A DNA stretch of 64,000 nt from Hyphomicrobiales bacterium (GTDB lineage Bacteria; Pseudomonadota; Alphaproteobacteria; Rhizobiales; Rhizobiaceae): contig UBXM01000041.1 in assembly GCA_900469445.1 (NCBI GenBank), forward strand, positions 1 through 64,000. Reading direction: 5' to 3'. Both the position numbers and the translations under genes were made by a program. A model generated the notes under the pieces. The model ran no database searches. It was not told where the DNA came from and saw nothing but the letters and a program-made list of their open reading frames with translations. Positions 1-8,583 of this stretch are shown here, piece after piece. Positions within the stretch are counted from its first letter, which is position 1; each line of letters starts with the position of its first letter.

Positions 1-279
1 GCGGTCAACACGATGGACCATGACACGCAGAAGAACGCCGCCATGGTCGAGGAACAGACGGCGGCAAGCCACGGTCTTGCCCGCGACGCCGCTTCGCTCA
101 ACGCGCTTCTTGCGCAGTTCAAGCTGTCGGTTCAGACTTACAAGTCGACCGTCCGCGCAGTAAAGGCCAACGAGACGCCCGCGGCGTCACCGGCCCGCGC
201 TCTCGGCCGCAAGCTGGCAACCGCCTTCTCCGGCAATGCCGCCGTTGCCGTCAAGAACGACAGTTGGGAAGAGTTTTAA
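1..279 (+). CDS. Methyl-accepting chemotaxis protein, C-terminal end only
   Basis: The reading frame is open from base 1, so the gene begins before the window. The visible part is the end of a chemoreceptor signalling domain: the segment around NAAMVEEQTAAS is the typical end of the MCP cytoplasmic hairpin, followed by an Ala-rich linker. The last residues are SWEEF, a tethering pentapeptide of the type (WEEF/WETF) that docks CheR and CheB in other receptors. The ligand-binding domain is not visible, so the stimulus is unknown. A terminator follows directly, so this is a separate transcription unit from the microcompartment genes. Confidence 0.9.
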   Translation, partial: AVNTMDHDTQKNAAMVEEQTAASHGLARDAASLNALLAQFKLSVQTYKSTVRAVKANETPAASPARALGRKLATAFSGNAAVAVKNDSWEEF

Positions 280-321
280 GTCACGCTTCTATTGACCGGT
301 TCAATTGAGAAATGAAGAAAA

Positions 322-353
322 GGCCGCAAGCATAACGTCTGCGGTCTTTTTTT
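322..353 (+). terminator. Rho-independent terminator of the chemoreceptor gene
   Basis: A 7-bp stem (GGCCGCA / TGCGGTC with one G-T pair) with an 11-base loop is followed immediately by seven T residues, 43 bases after the chemoreceptor stop codon. Confidence 0.85.
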
Positions 354-891
354 CTTTGCGCACGCCCCAAAACATCGGCGGACATATCTGGGATGACGTC
401 TTGCCGCTTCTCAATCGGTTGGCCCGCATTCAGGTCTAAGGCTGCGTCGCGCACTACAATGGCTCAGGTTCCGCCGATACCGATCGGCTCCCGGTGACCA
501 TGTCCACAATCCTTCGGCTGAACCTTATCGTGGGTGGCTTCATTCAGACCGAGTTCGCCGCCGGCTTCTAAATGAAGCCGGGCCGCATGTGGCCTCTGGC
601 AATATCCGCTGCCGGAAGGATATCGTCGGTGGAATCTATAACGCGCGAAAGTCTTCATCGACATGCTTGCATATGATGATTTCAGTAATTTAATCATCAG
701 GATCGCCGGGTAAACTCAATAAACACATTATGATGATCGAGAGTTAATTTCCGATCGAGAGCGGGTGTGTCAAGTTTGGGATTGCCACGCTTAACGTTTA
801 TTCGCACGGCCAAGGGCATGTCGGCGGGCAGGCGACTGAACCCCTGTTCAAGTCACCGCTGAACGTCTTGACGTCAAACATCCACTGGTCC
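354..891. other. Non-coding stretch with one short inverted repeat
   Basis: No convincing gene is seen between the chemoreceptor terminator and the end of ackA. A plus-strand frame at about 449-571 reads a protein-like tail ending in a stop, and could be the remnant of a decayed gene, but I cannot identify it. An AT-rich patch carries a perfect inverted repeat, GATGATT (675-681) and AATCATC (692-698), which could be an operator. Nothing else is recognised. Confidence 0.4.
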
Positions 892-2094
892 TCAACGGAT
901 CGCAAAAGATTGTAAGCGTAACGTATCGATGGCGATCATGCGTTCCTCGTCGGTCGGCACGACCAGCGTGGCGACGCGGGTCTCGGCCGCGCTGATATTG
1001 GGATGTCCTTTGCGGGTGATCTCGTTGACGCCTTCATCGATGGAGACGCCGAGAACGCCAAGACCTTCGCAGATGCGGGACCGGATTTCGGCGCTGTTTT
1101 CGCCGATGCCCGCGGTGAATACTAGTGCATCAAAGCCGTTCATGGCGGCGGCATAGGCGCCGATCTGCTTGCGGATCTGGTAGACGAAAACTTCGACGGC
1201 GAGCTTGCATCGTTCATTGCCTGCGGCAGCAGCCTCGCAGACTTCGCGCATATCGTTGGAAAGACCCGAAAGGCCCAGAAGCCCGCTCTTCTTGTAGCAG
1301 ATGGCCTCGACCTCATCGAGGCTCATGCCCAAGGTCTTGACCAGATGGAAGATGATGGCCGGATCGAAATCGCCGGAGCGGGTGCCCATAGGAATGCCGC
1401 AGAAGGTGCCGAAACCGATGCTGGTATCGACCGACTTTCCACCCTTCACCGCGTCGATGGTGACGCCGTTGCCGAGATGGCAGACGACCATGGACAGATC
1501 CTCGATCGGGCGGTTGAGAACTTCCGCAGCTGCCTGCGCCACATAACGGCAGGAAGTGCCGTGGAAACCGTAACGGCGAATGCCGTGTTCACTGCACAAT
1601 TCATAAGGCAGGGCATAGACATGCGCATGCGGTGGCACCGTCTGGTGAAAGGCAGTGTCGAACACGACGACATTGGGCGTGCCGGGAAACAGGCGCTTTG
1701 CCTCTTCGATGCCAGCGATGTTGCAAGGATTGTGCAGCGGGGCAAACGCCGAGCACTCGGCAAGCCCCTGCATCACCGTATCATCGACAAGAACGGATTC
1801 CACAAAGGTAGAGCCGCCATGGACGGCGCGGTGGCCGATGGCGGTGATTTCGCGCGTATCCCTGATGACGCCGATTTCAGGCGACAGAAGGTTCTCCATC
1901 ATCAGCGCAAATCCGGCCTGATGGTCGGCGATATCCCTATCTATGCGGATCTTGCCGGTTTCGGTGCGATGATCGACGTAACTGCCCGGCTCACCGATCC
2001 TGGCGATCCCGCCCGATGCCAACACGTGCGCCAGGTCGGCGCTGTAGAGTTGGTATTTCAGGCTCGAGCTGCCGCAGTTGATCGTCAAAATCAT
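892..2094 (-). CDS. ackA: Acetate/propionate kinase
   Basis: Encodes 400 aa of the acetokinase family, the usual length. The N-terminus ILTINCGSSSLKYQL is the family phosphate-binding motif and GYGFHGTS-like and GTRSGDFDP segments are present. It converts acyl-phosphate plus ADP to carboxylate plus ATP. Beside a PduL-type phosphotransacylase locus the natural substrate is propionyl-phosphate (acetyl-phosphate also possible), making this the ATP-yielding last step of diol fermentation. It is the second gene of a minus-strand pair with the membrane protein at 2177-3088. The family cannot distinguish acetate from propionate from sequence alone. Confidence 0.93.
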   Translation of the reverse strand: MILTINCGSSSLKYQLYSADLAHVLASGGIARIGEPGSYVDHRTETGKIRIDRDIADHQAGFALMMENLLSPEIGVIRDTREITAIGHRAVHGGSTFVESVLVDDTVMQGLAECSAFAPLHNPCNIAGIEEAKRLFPGTPNVVVFDTAFHQTVPPHAHVYALPYELCSEHGIRRYGFHGTSCRYVAQAAAEVLNRPIEDLSMVVCHLGNGVTIDAVKGGKSVDTSIGFGTFCGIPMGTRSGDFDPAIIFHLVKTLGMSLDEVEAICYKKSGLLGLSGLSNDMREVCEAAAAGNERCKLAVEVFVYQIRKQIGAYAAAMNGFDALVFTAGIGENSAEIRSRICEGLGVLGVSIDEGVNEITRKGHPNISAAETRVATLVVPTDEERMIAIDTLRLQSFAIR

Positions 2095-2176
2095 AGAGGA
2101 AATCCTTTTGTGAAAAGAGTGGCGACGCGGTGGGAGGGGATGGCCGCGCCGCCGGGACCGCAGTAATGGCCCCTGT

Positions 2177-3088
2177 TCAGACCGGAAGGGGCACGAGCGC
2201 CCAGAATCCGAGGAAGGTGAGCCCGTTGAAGACGAAGGTCATCAAGGCGATTGTGCAGGCCGGCGGGTCGATGTGAGTGTCGCCGTGGCACAGGAACAGG
2301 CGGGCAAAGAACTCGCCGATAAATGCACAGACGAGACCGGCAATGGCGGCCCAGAGAATGCTGCCGGACGAGGCGCCGACGATAGCGGCCGGCAACATGA
2401 TGTGGTGGGTGACGGGCGTCAGGACGCCGACGGTCAGCAGGATAAGGCTCGACGCGGCCAGGCCGAAAGCCAGAAGCGCGCCCGGCGTGCCGTAAGTCAG
2501 ACCGAGCCAGCCGCCCAGCAGACCGCCACCGACGCCGATCACAACCAGCTGGCCAATTCCGCTCTGGAAGACCAGCCATTTGGTGGCATCTGTCGGTTCA
2601 AAGAATTTATGGCCGGGTTCGGACTTGCCGCACAAGCCGCATTTGCCGAAAGCGAAACGGGCGATGAAGGCCGATATGACAACACCGGCACCCGGAAGAT
2701 CGGTCCATGCCAGCAACGGTGAAAAATTCGGGATCATGGCCAGCAGCCAGACGATCGTGTAACCGATCAGGCCGAAAATACCGCCAACCAGCAGGACGTC
2801 AGGGCTGTTAAGGCCCATGCCGGCAGTGGTGATATTGCGACCGCTATCCAGCTTGCCCTTGCAGGCGGCATAGGCGGCGGCGGCGACGCCCGATGCGAAA
2901 CCGCCCACATGCGGGCCGAAAACACCAAACGGAATGCCGAAAAAATCGGTCGCCGCCGGTGCGACCGCCAGCTGGATGGCCACACCCAGCATCGTCAGGA
3001 TGCCCACGAAGGCGAAGGCGGGCAGGGCGCCGATGGCGGCGCCAAAGATGCCGCCGCCAAAGGCGACGAGCAGGCCGAGCATTGTCAT
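2177..3088 (-). CDS. Uncharacterised polytopic membrane protein of the microcompartment locus
   Basis: A 303-aa very hydrophobic protein rich in Gly/Ala, with about eight predicted membrane segments. The start ATG at 3088 is chosen over the longer frame because GGGGGAGA lies 7 bases upstream and the longer N-terminus is basic and unlike a membrane protein. Two soluble motifs stand out: a CGLCGK pair of cysteines in a central loop and GDTHIDPPA near the C-terminus. It is the promoter-proximal gene upstream of ackA, divergent from the diol dehydratase operon. A role as substrate permease or product exporter is inferred from position only; I do not recognise the family securely. Confidence 0.7.
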   Translation of the reverse strand: MTMLGLLVAFGGGIFGAAIGALPAFAFVGILTMLGVAIQLAVAPAATDFFGIPFGVFGPHVGGFASGVAAAAYAACKGKLDSGRNITTAGMGLNSPDVLLVGGIFGLIGYTIVWLLAMIPNFSPLLAWTDLPGAGVVISAFIARFAFGKCGLCGKSEPGHKFFEPTDATKWLVFQSGIGQLVVIGVGGGLLGGWLGLTYGTPGALLAFGLAASSLILLTVGVLTPVTHHIMLPAAIVGASSGSILWAAIAGLVCAFIGEFFARLFLCHGDTHIDPPACTIALMTFVFNGLTFLGFWALVPLPV

Positions 3089-3716
3089 GTCTAGTTCTCC
3101 CCCGAGCCTGCCGTTGCCGGCTTCCCTTGCCGCGTCGGATGCCCGTAAAAATGTCGTTGCGATTGCGACCGTCCGCCGCCAATTCCGCCTATGACCATCA
3201 ACGCAGGCACAGCTGCGCACGCGAGTGCCAAAGGGCCCCGTCCTTGCGGTCGCCGATGCTGTTGTCGAAAAGAAGCGCGGTTTCAGGTTGTCGATCTGGT
3301 GTAAAACTATCGAAGCGGGATGAAACGGGTCAACGCGACGGTCTTGGCCTCAAAGGGTAGTTTCTTGCTGTTTTGTGCACGGCATGCCGAACACGCCAAA
3401 GTGGCTGGAGAAAGCCAATCCTTTCATCGGCTTGCAGCGCCAGATGAAAGATGGGCACTGTGTCGCATGGGCTTTCGGTCAAGACGTTGTGCATCGCTTC
3501 AACGGCTCCGATGACAAGAAAACACCAGGCCTGTCATTGCTTGTCATACTGTCTCGGGACGTTTTCTGGCTGAGTGCCTGATTTTGCAAGGCATTTCCGG
3601 ATTTCGCAGTCGGGTCAAGTATTTACCCGTCCATGTCAAACCCGTCTCGTTGACCCTCTCGCCCCCCGAAGCCTACCTTTTTTGCCAGAAGACGCGGCAA
3701 GCGATGACCGCGGCAG
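3089..3716. promoter_or_regulatory. Divergent regulatory region of the microcompartment locus
   Basis: 628 bases separate the divergent membrane-protein/ackA pair from the DJ-1/dehydratase operon. No real gene is seen; the short open frames here have no recognisable product. This is the obvious target for the PocR kinase/AraC response regulator encoded at the end of the locus, but I could not pick out a confident operator, FNR box or sigma-54 -24/-12 pair by eye. Confidence 0.5.
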
Positions 3717-4337
3717 ATGGCAGAAATCGTTATGAAACTCAGCGACAACAAGGTGCTCATGATCGTCGGAGATTACTCTGAAGATTACGAAGTCATGGTG
3801 CCTTTCCAGGCGCTGCAAATGGTCGGCCTGAAGATCGATGCCGTCTGTCCGGGTAAGCGGCGCGGCGAAACGATCAGGACCGCCATCCACGATTTCGAGG
3901 GTGAGCAGACCTATTCGGAAAAACCCGGCCATCTGTTTCGGCTCAACGCGGATTTCGCGCTTGCCGAGGCGGATCAGTATGCCGGTCTCTATCTCGCCGG
4001 CGGACGCGCCTGTGAATACCTGCGCCTCAACAAGCAGGTGCTTTCCATCATCCGGGCCTTCATGGCGCAGAACCGGCCGGTGGCCGCGATCTGCCATGGC
4101 CCGCAACTGCTGACGGCCGCCGATGTGGTGCGCGGCCGCCGCCTGACGGCTTATCCGGCCATCGAGCCCGAAATACTGGCCGTTGGCGCAAACTTCGTCG
4201 CGGTGGCGGCGGAGGACACCATCACCGACGGCAATCTCGTCACCTCGCCGGCCTGGCAGGGGCATCCGACGCTGCTGCGTGCTTTCGTCGAGCTCGTTGC
4301 CCCGACAATCCTGAACACCAAGACGACACTGAACTGA
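3717..4337 (+). CDS. DJ-1/PfpI family protein
   Basis: 206 aa with the flavodoxin-like DJ-1/PfpI fold: the YLAGGRACEYL segment and the nucleophile-elbow motif AICHGPQLL, whose Cys is the reactive residue of the superfamily. Members act as amidases, glyoxalases/deglycases or chaperones. It lies 55 bases upstream of the diol dehydratase and is probably in the same operon, so protection against reactive aldehyde (propionaldehyde or methylglyoxal-like by-products) is a reasonable inference but not shown. A second ATG 15 bases downstream (3732) is an alternative start; neither has a strong ribosome binding site. Confidence 0.85.
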   Translation: MAEIVMKLSDNKVLMIVGDYSEDYEVMVPFQALQMVGLKIDAVCPGKRRGETIRTAIHDFEGEQTYSEKPGHLFRLNADFALAEADQYAGLYLAGGRACEYLRLNKQVLSIIRAFMAQNRPVAAICHGPQLLTAADVVRGRRLTAYPAIEPEILAVGANFVAVAAEDTITDGNLVTSPAWQGHPTLLRAFVELVAPTILNTKTTLN

Positions 4338-4392
4338 AGAATACGCCCCCGGCCAAAGGGCATCGGGGACGTCTACCACACTGGAGGACGTA

Positions 4393-6930
4393 ATGATTGA
4401 GAAGGGCTTTTCCAAACCGACAGACCGCGTGATGCGGCTGAAGAAGCAGATCATCGATGCCCGGCCGCATGTCGAGTCGGAACGCGCTGTTCTGGCCACC
4501 ATAGCCTATCAGGAAACCGAGGGCCTGCCGCCGATCCTGCGGCGTGCCCGCGTCGTTGAAAAGATCTTCAACGAGCTGCCGGTCACCATCCGCGAAGATG
4601 AACTGGTCGTCGGTGCGATCACCAAGAACCCGCGTTCGACGGAAATCTGCCCGGAATTTTCTTTCGACTGGGTCGAAAAGGAATTCGAGACGATGGCGAC
4701 CCGTCTCGCCGATCCATTTGAAATTCCGAAGCAGACGGCGGACGAACTGCGCGAGGCCTTCAAATACTGGCCGGGCCGTACCACCAGCGATCTGGCATCC
4801 TCCTACATGTCCCAGAAGGCCAAGGACTGCATCGCCAACGGCGTCTTTACTGTCGGCAACTATTTCTATGGCGGCGTCGGCCATGTCTGCGTCGATTACG
4901 GCAAGATCCTCAATATCGGTTTCCGCGGTGTCATCGCCGAGGCTGTTCGTCAGATCGAAGCACTCGACCTGATGGATCCGTCCTATATCAAGAAGCAGCA
5001 GTTCTATAACGCTGTCATCATCTCCTATAAGGCCGCTATCGATTTCGCCCACCGTTATGCCGACAAGGCAACGGAACTGGCGCGCGCCGAAAGCAATCCA
5101 ACCCGTCGTGCCGAGTTGGAGCAGATCGCCAAGAACTGCTCTCGCGTTCCGGAATATCCGGCCTCGAACTTCTGGGAAGCCTGCCAGACGATGTGGTTCG
5201 TGCAGTGCATGCTGCAGATCGAATCCTCCGGCCACTCCATCTCGCCCGGTCGTTTCGACCAGTACATGTATCCTTTCCTCAAGGCCGATACGACGATCAG
5301 CCGCGAATTCGCTCAGGAACTGGTCGACTGCATCTGGATCAAGCTGAACGACGTCAACAAGACCCGCGACGAGGTCTCGGCCCAGGCATTTGCCGGTTAC
5401 GCCGTGTTCCAGAACTTGTGCGTCGGCGGTCAGACGCCAGATGGCCGCGATGCCACCAACGACGTTTCCTACATGTGCATGGAAGCCACGGCGCATTGCC
5501 GCCTGCCGGCACCGTCCTTCTCCATCCGCGTCTGGCAGGGCACGCCGGACGAATTTTTGCACCGCGCTGCCGAAGTTGTTCGCCTCGGTCTCGGTCTGCC
5601 GGCCGTCTATAATGATGAAGTCATCATTCCCGCCCTGCAGAACCGTGGCGTTTCCCTGGCCGATGCCCGTGACTACGGCATTGTTGGCTGCGTCGAACCG
5701 CAGGCGATCCACAAGACTGAAGGCTGGCACGACGCCGCTTTCTTCAACGTCGCCAAGGTTTTGGAAATCACCATCAATAACGGCAGGGTCGGAGATACCC
5801 AGCTCGGCCCGGTCACCGGCGATGCCAAGGCCTGGACCTCGCTCGATGATTTCTACGACGCGTTCAACAAGCAGATGGCCTTCTTCGTGAAATATCTCGC
5901 AGAAGCCGACAACTGCGTCGACATTGCGCATGCCGAACGCGCACCGCTGCCATTCCTGTCGCCGATGATCGAGGACTGCATGGGACGCGGCATGTCGGCT
6001 CAGGAAGGTGGAGCGATCTACAACTTCACTGGCCCGCAGGCTTTTGGCGTCGCCGATACGGGTGACTCCGTCTATGCGATGAAGAAGTTCGTCTTCGACG
6101 ACAAACGTTTGAACATGGCCGAACTGAAGGAAGCGCTCGACGCCAACTTCGGTCTCGAAATCGGCGCAACAGTCAAGGCCGGCAATGGCGGCGGCGAACT
6201 GACCGAAGGCCAGATCTACGATGCCGTCCGCAAGGTTCTTGCCGCCAGCAAGTCGGTGGATGTCGGAACGCTGAAGGACGAAGTCTACCGGACGCTGGCT
6301 GCCGGCAATGCGCCCGCAGGTTCTTCGAAATACGAAGACGTCCGCCGTCTGCTCGACTCCGCCGAAAGCTTCGGCAACGACATCGACGATGTCGACCTGA
6401 TCGCCCGCAAATGCGCTCAGATCTACTGCAAGGAAGTGGAAAAATACACCAACCCGCGCGGTGGTCAGTTCCAGGCCGGCATCTATCCGGTTTCGGCCAA
6501 CGTCTTGTTCGGCAAGGATGTCGGGGCTCTGCCCGATGGTCGTCCTGCCAAGGCACCGCTTGCCGATGGCGTTTCACCGCGTCAGGGCAAGGACCGTCTC
6601 GGTCCGACGGCTGCCGCCAACTCGGTTGCCAAGCTCGACCACTTCATCGCTTCGAACGGCACGCTTTATAACCAGAAGTTCCTGCCCTCGGCACTCGCCG
6701 GCGATACGGGCCTGCGCAACTTCGCCTCGCTGGTCCGCTCCTACTTCGACCAGAAGGGCATGCACGTGCAGTTCAACGTGATCGACCGCAAGACGCTTCT
6801 CGAAGCGCAGGCCGATCCCGAAGCACACCGCGATCTGGTGGTCCGCGTGGCCGGTTATTCCGCCCAGTTCGTCGTGCTCGCCAAGGAAGTGCAGGACGAC
6901 ATCATCAGCCGCACGGAACAGTCGTTCTGA
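4393..6930 (+). CDS. Glycyl radical 1,2-propanediol (glycerol-type) dehydratase
   Basis: 845 aa glycyl radical enzyme. Counting from the ATG (preceded by CTGGAGGACGTA), His164, His281, Ser282, Cys433, Glu435 and Asp447 fall on exactly the positions known for the B12-independent glycerol dehydratase, and the thiyl site reads GCVEPQ. The C-terminal radical loop is RVAGYSA with the glycyl residue at 821. The length (845) is closer to 1,2-propanediol dehydratases than to the 787-aa glycerol enzyme. It removes water from 1,2-propanediol to give propionaldehyde inside the microcompartment; glycerol to 3-hydroxypropionaldehyde cannot be excluded. The activase is at 15277-16194. It needs anoxia because oxygen cleaves the radical-bearing chain. 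Confidence 0.93.
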   Translation: MIEKGFSKPTDRVMRLKKQIIDARPHVESERAVLATIAYQETEGLPPILRRARVVEKIFNELPVTIREDELVVGAITKNPRSTEICPEFSFDWVEKEFETMATRLADPFEIPKQTADELREAFKYWPGRTTSDLASSYMSQKAKDCIANGVFTVGNYFYGGVGHVCVDYGKILNIGFRGVIAEAVRQIEALDLMDPSYIKKQQFYNAVIISYKAAIDFAHRYADKATELARAESNPTRRAELEQIAKNCSRVPEYPASNFWEACQTMWFVQCMLQIESSGHSISPGRFDQYMYPFLKADTTISREFAQELVDCIWIKLNDVNKTRDEVSAQAFAGYAVFQNLCVGGQTPDGRDATNDVSYMCMEATAHCRLPAPSFSIRVWQGTPDEFLHRAAEVVRLGLGLPAVYNDEVIIPALQNRGVSLADARDYGIVGCVEPQAIHKTEGWHDAAFFNVAKVLEITINNGRVGDTQLGPVTGDAKAWTSLDDFYDAFNKQMAFFVKYLAEADNCVDIAHAERAPLPFLSPMIEDCMGRGMSAQEGGAIYNFTGPQAFGVADTGDSVYAMKKFVFDDKRLNMAELKEALDANFGLEIGATVKAGNGGGELTEGQIYDAVRKVLAASKSVDVGTLKDEVYRTLAAGNAPAGSSKYEDVRRLLDSAESFGNDIDDVDLIARKCAQIYCKEVEKYTNPRGGQFQAGIYPVSANVLFGKDVGALPDGRPAKAPLADGVSPRQGKDRLGPTAAANSVAKLDHFIASNGTLYNQKFLPSALAGDTGLRNFASLVRSYFDQKGMHVQFNVIDRKTLLEAQADPEAHRDLVVRVAGYSAQFVVLAKEVQDDIISRTEQSF

Positions 6931-6941
6931 TCAGGACAAGG

Positions 6942-6961
6942 CCCCACCCTGCGGGGTGGGG
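6942..6961 (+). promoter_or_regulatory. Intercistronic GC-rich hairpin after the dehydratase gene
   Basis: A perfect 8-bp stem CCCCACCC / GGGTGGGG with a 4-base loop begins 12 bases after the dehydratase stop codon. There is no following T-tract, so it is more likely a 3'-end stabiliser or partial attenuator that lets the dehydratase message outnumber the downstream shell and enzyme genes than a full terminator. Confidence 0.55.
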
Positions 6962-7042
6962 ACGAGGGAGGGGCGCGGGCCGAAGCAAAGCCTGGCCCGC
7001 GCCTTCCAAAAACAAGATCGAACCGTAATGACAGGTGAACCC

Positions 7043-8182
7043 ATGCCCTCCTACAAAAGCTTTTCCCCCCGGACCGAGATCGTGTTCGGCGAAGGGCTGC
7101 TCGACAGGCTGCACGCCTATCGTGGCCAAAGGGTCGGCATCGTCACCGACGACTTCATGGCAAAATCCGGCCCTCTCGACCGGGTGCTGTCGCACCTCGA
7201 CGGCTGCGAGGTCAAAGTTTTCGCCGAAGCCATTCCCGAACCGCCCATTGCAACCGTCACCAAGGGTGCCGGTATCTTTGCCGAATTCCGTCCGGACGTG
7301 GTGATCGCGCTCGGTGGCGGCTCGCCCATCGATGCCGCCAAGGCGATCGTCGCCGTCCTGCGCTCGACCGATACCACCCGCACCATCCGTTTCGTCGCCA
7401 TCCCGACCACCAGCGGCACGGGCTCGGAAGTCACCTCATTCGCCATCATCTCGGACCCGGACAAGGGTCGCAAATTCCCGCTGATCTCGCCGGAAATGGT
7501 GCCTGACGTTGCGATCCTCGATCCCGAGTTCGTGCGCACCGCACCGCCCAAGGTAACCGCCGATACCGGCATGGATGTCATTACCCATGCGCTGGAGGCG
7601 GTGGTGGCCAATGGCCGCTCGCACTTTACCGATGCCTTCGCCGAAAAATCGCTGGAGCTCGCCTTCGCCAATCTGCCCAAGGCCTACGCTGACGGTAACG
7701 ACATGGAAGCGCGCGATGCGATGCATCAGGCGTCGTGTCTTGCAGGCCTCGCCTTCAGCGAAGCGGGGCTCGGCATCAACCATGGTCTGGCGCACGCCAT
7801 CGGCGGGCGCATGCATCTGGTTCACGGCCGCATCAATGCGGTGCTGCTGCCGCATGTCATCGCCTTCAATGCAGGGCTTGAGGAAGATGCGCCGGGTTGC
7901 CGCGAAACGCTTTCCATCTATGCCCGCATCGCCACCCGCATCGGGCTGGATGTGCCGAGCCCGCGCGCCGGTGTGCTGGCGCTGATCCGCGCCATCCAGT
8001 CCCTCAATGCGCGGTTTTCGATCGCGGCCACGCTTGGCGGCCTCGGCATGGAGGTCGAGGATTTTCGCGGGGCAATACCGGAGATCGCAACAGCGGCGCT
8101 GGCGGATGCCTGCACCGCGGGAAACCCACGCCGACCCACGCTCGCGGAGCTTGAAATGCTTCTCGGCCGGGCCGGGGGCTAA
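7043..8182 (+). CDS. pduQ: Iron-containing alcohol dehydrogenase (PduQ-like)
   Basis: 379 aa of the group III Fe-dependent alcohol dehydrogenases. The nucleotide site GGGSPIDAAK and the metal ligands in DTGMDVITHALE, GINHGLAHAIGG and HGRINAVLLPH are intact. It reduces propionaldehyde to 1-propanol and regenerates NAD+ consumed by the aldehyde dehydrogenase, keeping cofactor cycling inside the shell. The start at 7043 is chosen because AGGTGA lies four bases before it; an upstream ATG at 7028 and a longer frame to 6956 have weaker signals. Confidence 0.9.
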   Translation: MPSYKSFSPRTEIVFGEGLLDRLHAYRGQRVGIVTDDFMAKSGPLDRVLSHLDGCEVKVFAEAIPEPPIATVTKGAGIFAEFRPDVVIALGGGSPIDAAKAIVAVLRSTDTTRTIRFVAIPTTSGTGSEVTSFAIISDPDKGRKFPLISPEMVPDVAILDPEFVRTAPPKVTADTGMDVITHALEAVVANGRSHFTDAFAEKSLELAFANLPKAYADGNDMEARDAMHQASCLAGLAFSEAGLGINHGLAHAIGGRMHLVHGRINAVLLPHVIAFNAGLEEDAPGCRETLSIYARIATRIGLDVPSPRAGVLALIRAIQSLNARFSIAATLGGLGMEVEDFRGAIPEIATAALADACTAGNPRRPTLAELEMLLGRAGG

Positions 8183-8269
8183 GGCCGGGAGGGAGGAGCA
8201 GACGACACGTCCAATCCGAAAATACGGTCATCACATCAACACCAAACACGCAAGCTAAGGAGTTAAGTC

Positions 8270-8554
8270 ATGCAACAGGAAGCTCTCGGAATGGTCGAAA
8301 CCAAAGGTCTGGTTGCCGCCATCGAAGCAGCGGACGCCATGGTCAAGTCGGCCAATGTCGCCATCGTCGGTTACGAAAAGATCGGCTCGGGCCTCGTCAC
8401 CGTCATGGTTCGTGGTGATGTCGGCGCCGTCAAGGCCGCAACAGACGCTGGTGCCGTCGCCGGAGAAAAGGTCGGCACGGTCGTTTCCGTCCACGTCATT
8501 CCTCGCCCGCACATGGAAGTCGAAAAGGTCCTGCCGGAACAGAAGGCCGGCTGA
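8270..8554 (+). CDS. pduA: BMC-H shell protein (PduA-like)
   Basis: 94 aa, a single BMC domain of standard hexamer length. The pore-loop region reads KIGSGLVTVMVRGDVGAVKA and the C-terminal part HVIPRPHMEVEKVLP, both very close to the PduA family. Hexamers tile the facets of the shell, and the small polar pore in PduA passes 1,2-propanediol while holding back aldehyde. First of the consecutive shell genes, 87 bases after pduQ, with AAGGAG before the start. Confidence 0.95.
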   Translation: MQQEALGMVETKGLVAAIEAADAMVKSANVAIVGYEKIGSGLVTVMVRGDVGAVKAATDAGAVAGEKVGTVVSVHVIPRPHMEVEKVLPEQKAG

Positions 8555-8583
8555 ACCCCTGAACGCAATCTGGAGGATCGACA

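Noticed and set aside
4240..5931. 563-aa open frame on the minus strand
   Set aside because: It lies antisense to the diol dehydratase, which has all catalytic motifs; the frame is a codon-bias shadow.
4393..6930. Choline trimethylamine-lyase (CutC) identity for the glycyl radical enzyme
   Set aside because: The GCVEPQ site, His164, His281-Ser282 and Asp447 match diol dehydratases, and PduL/PduP/PduQ with a PocR sensor fit diols, not choline.
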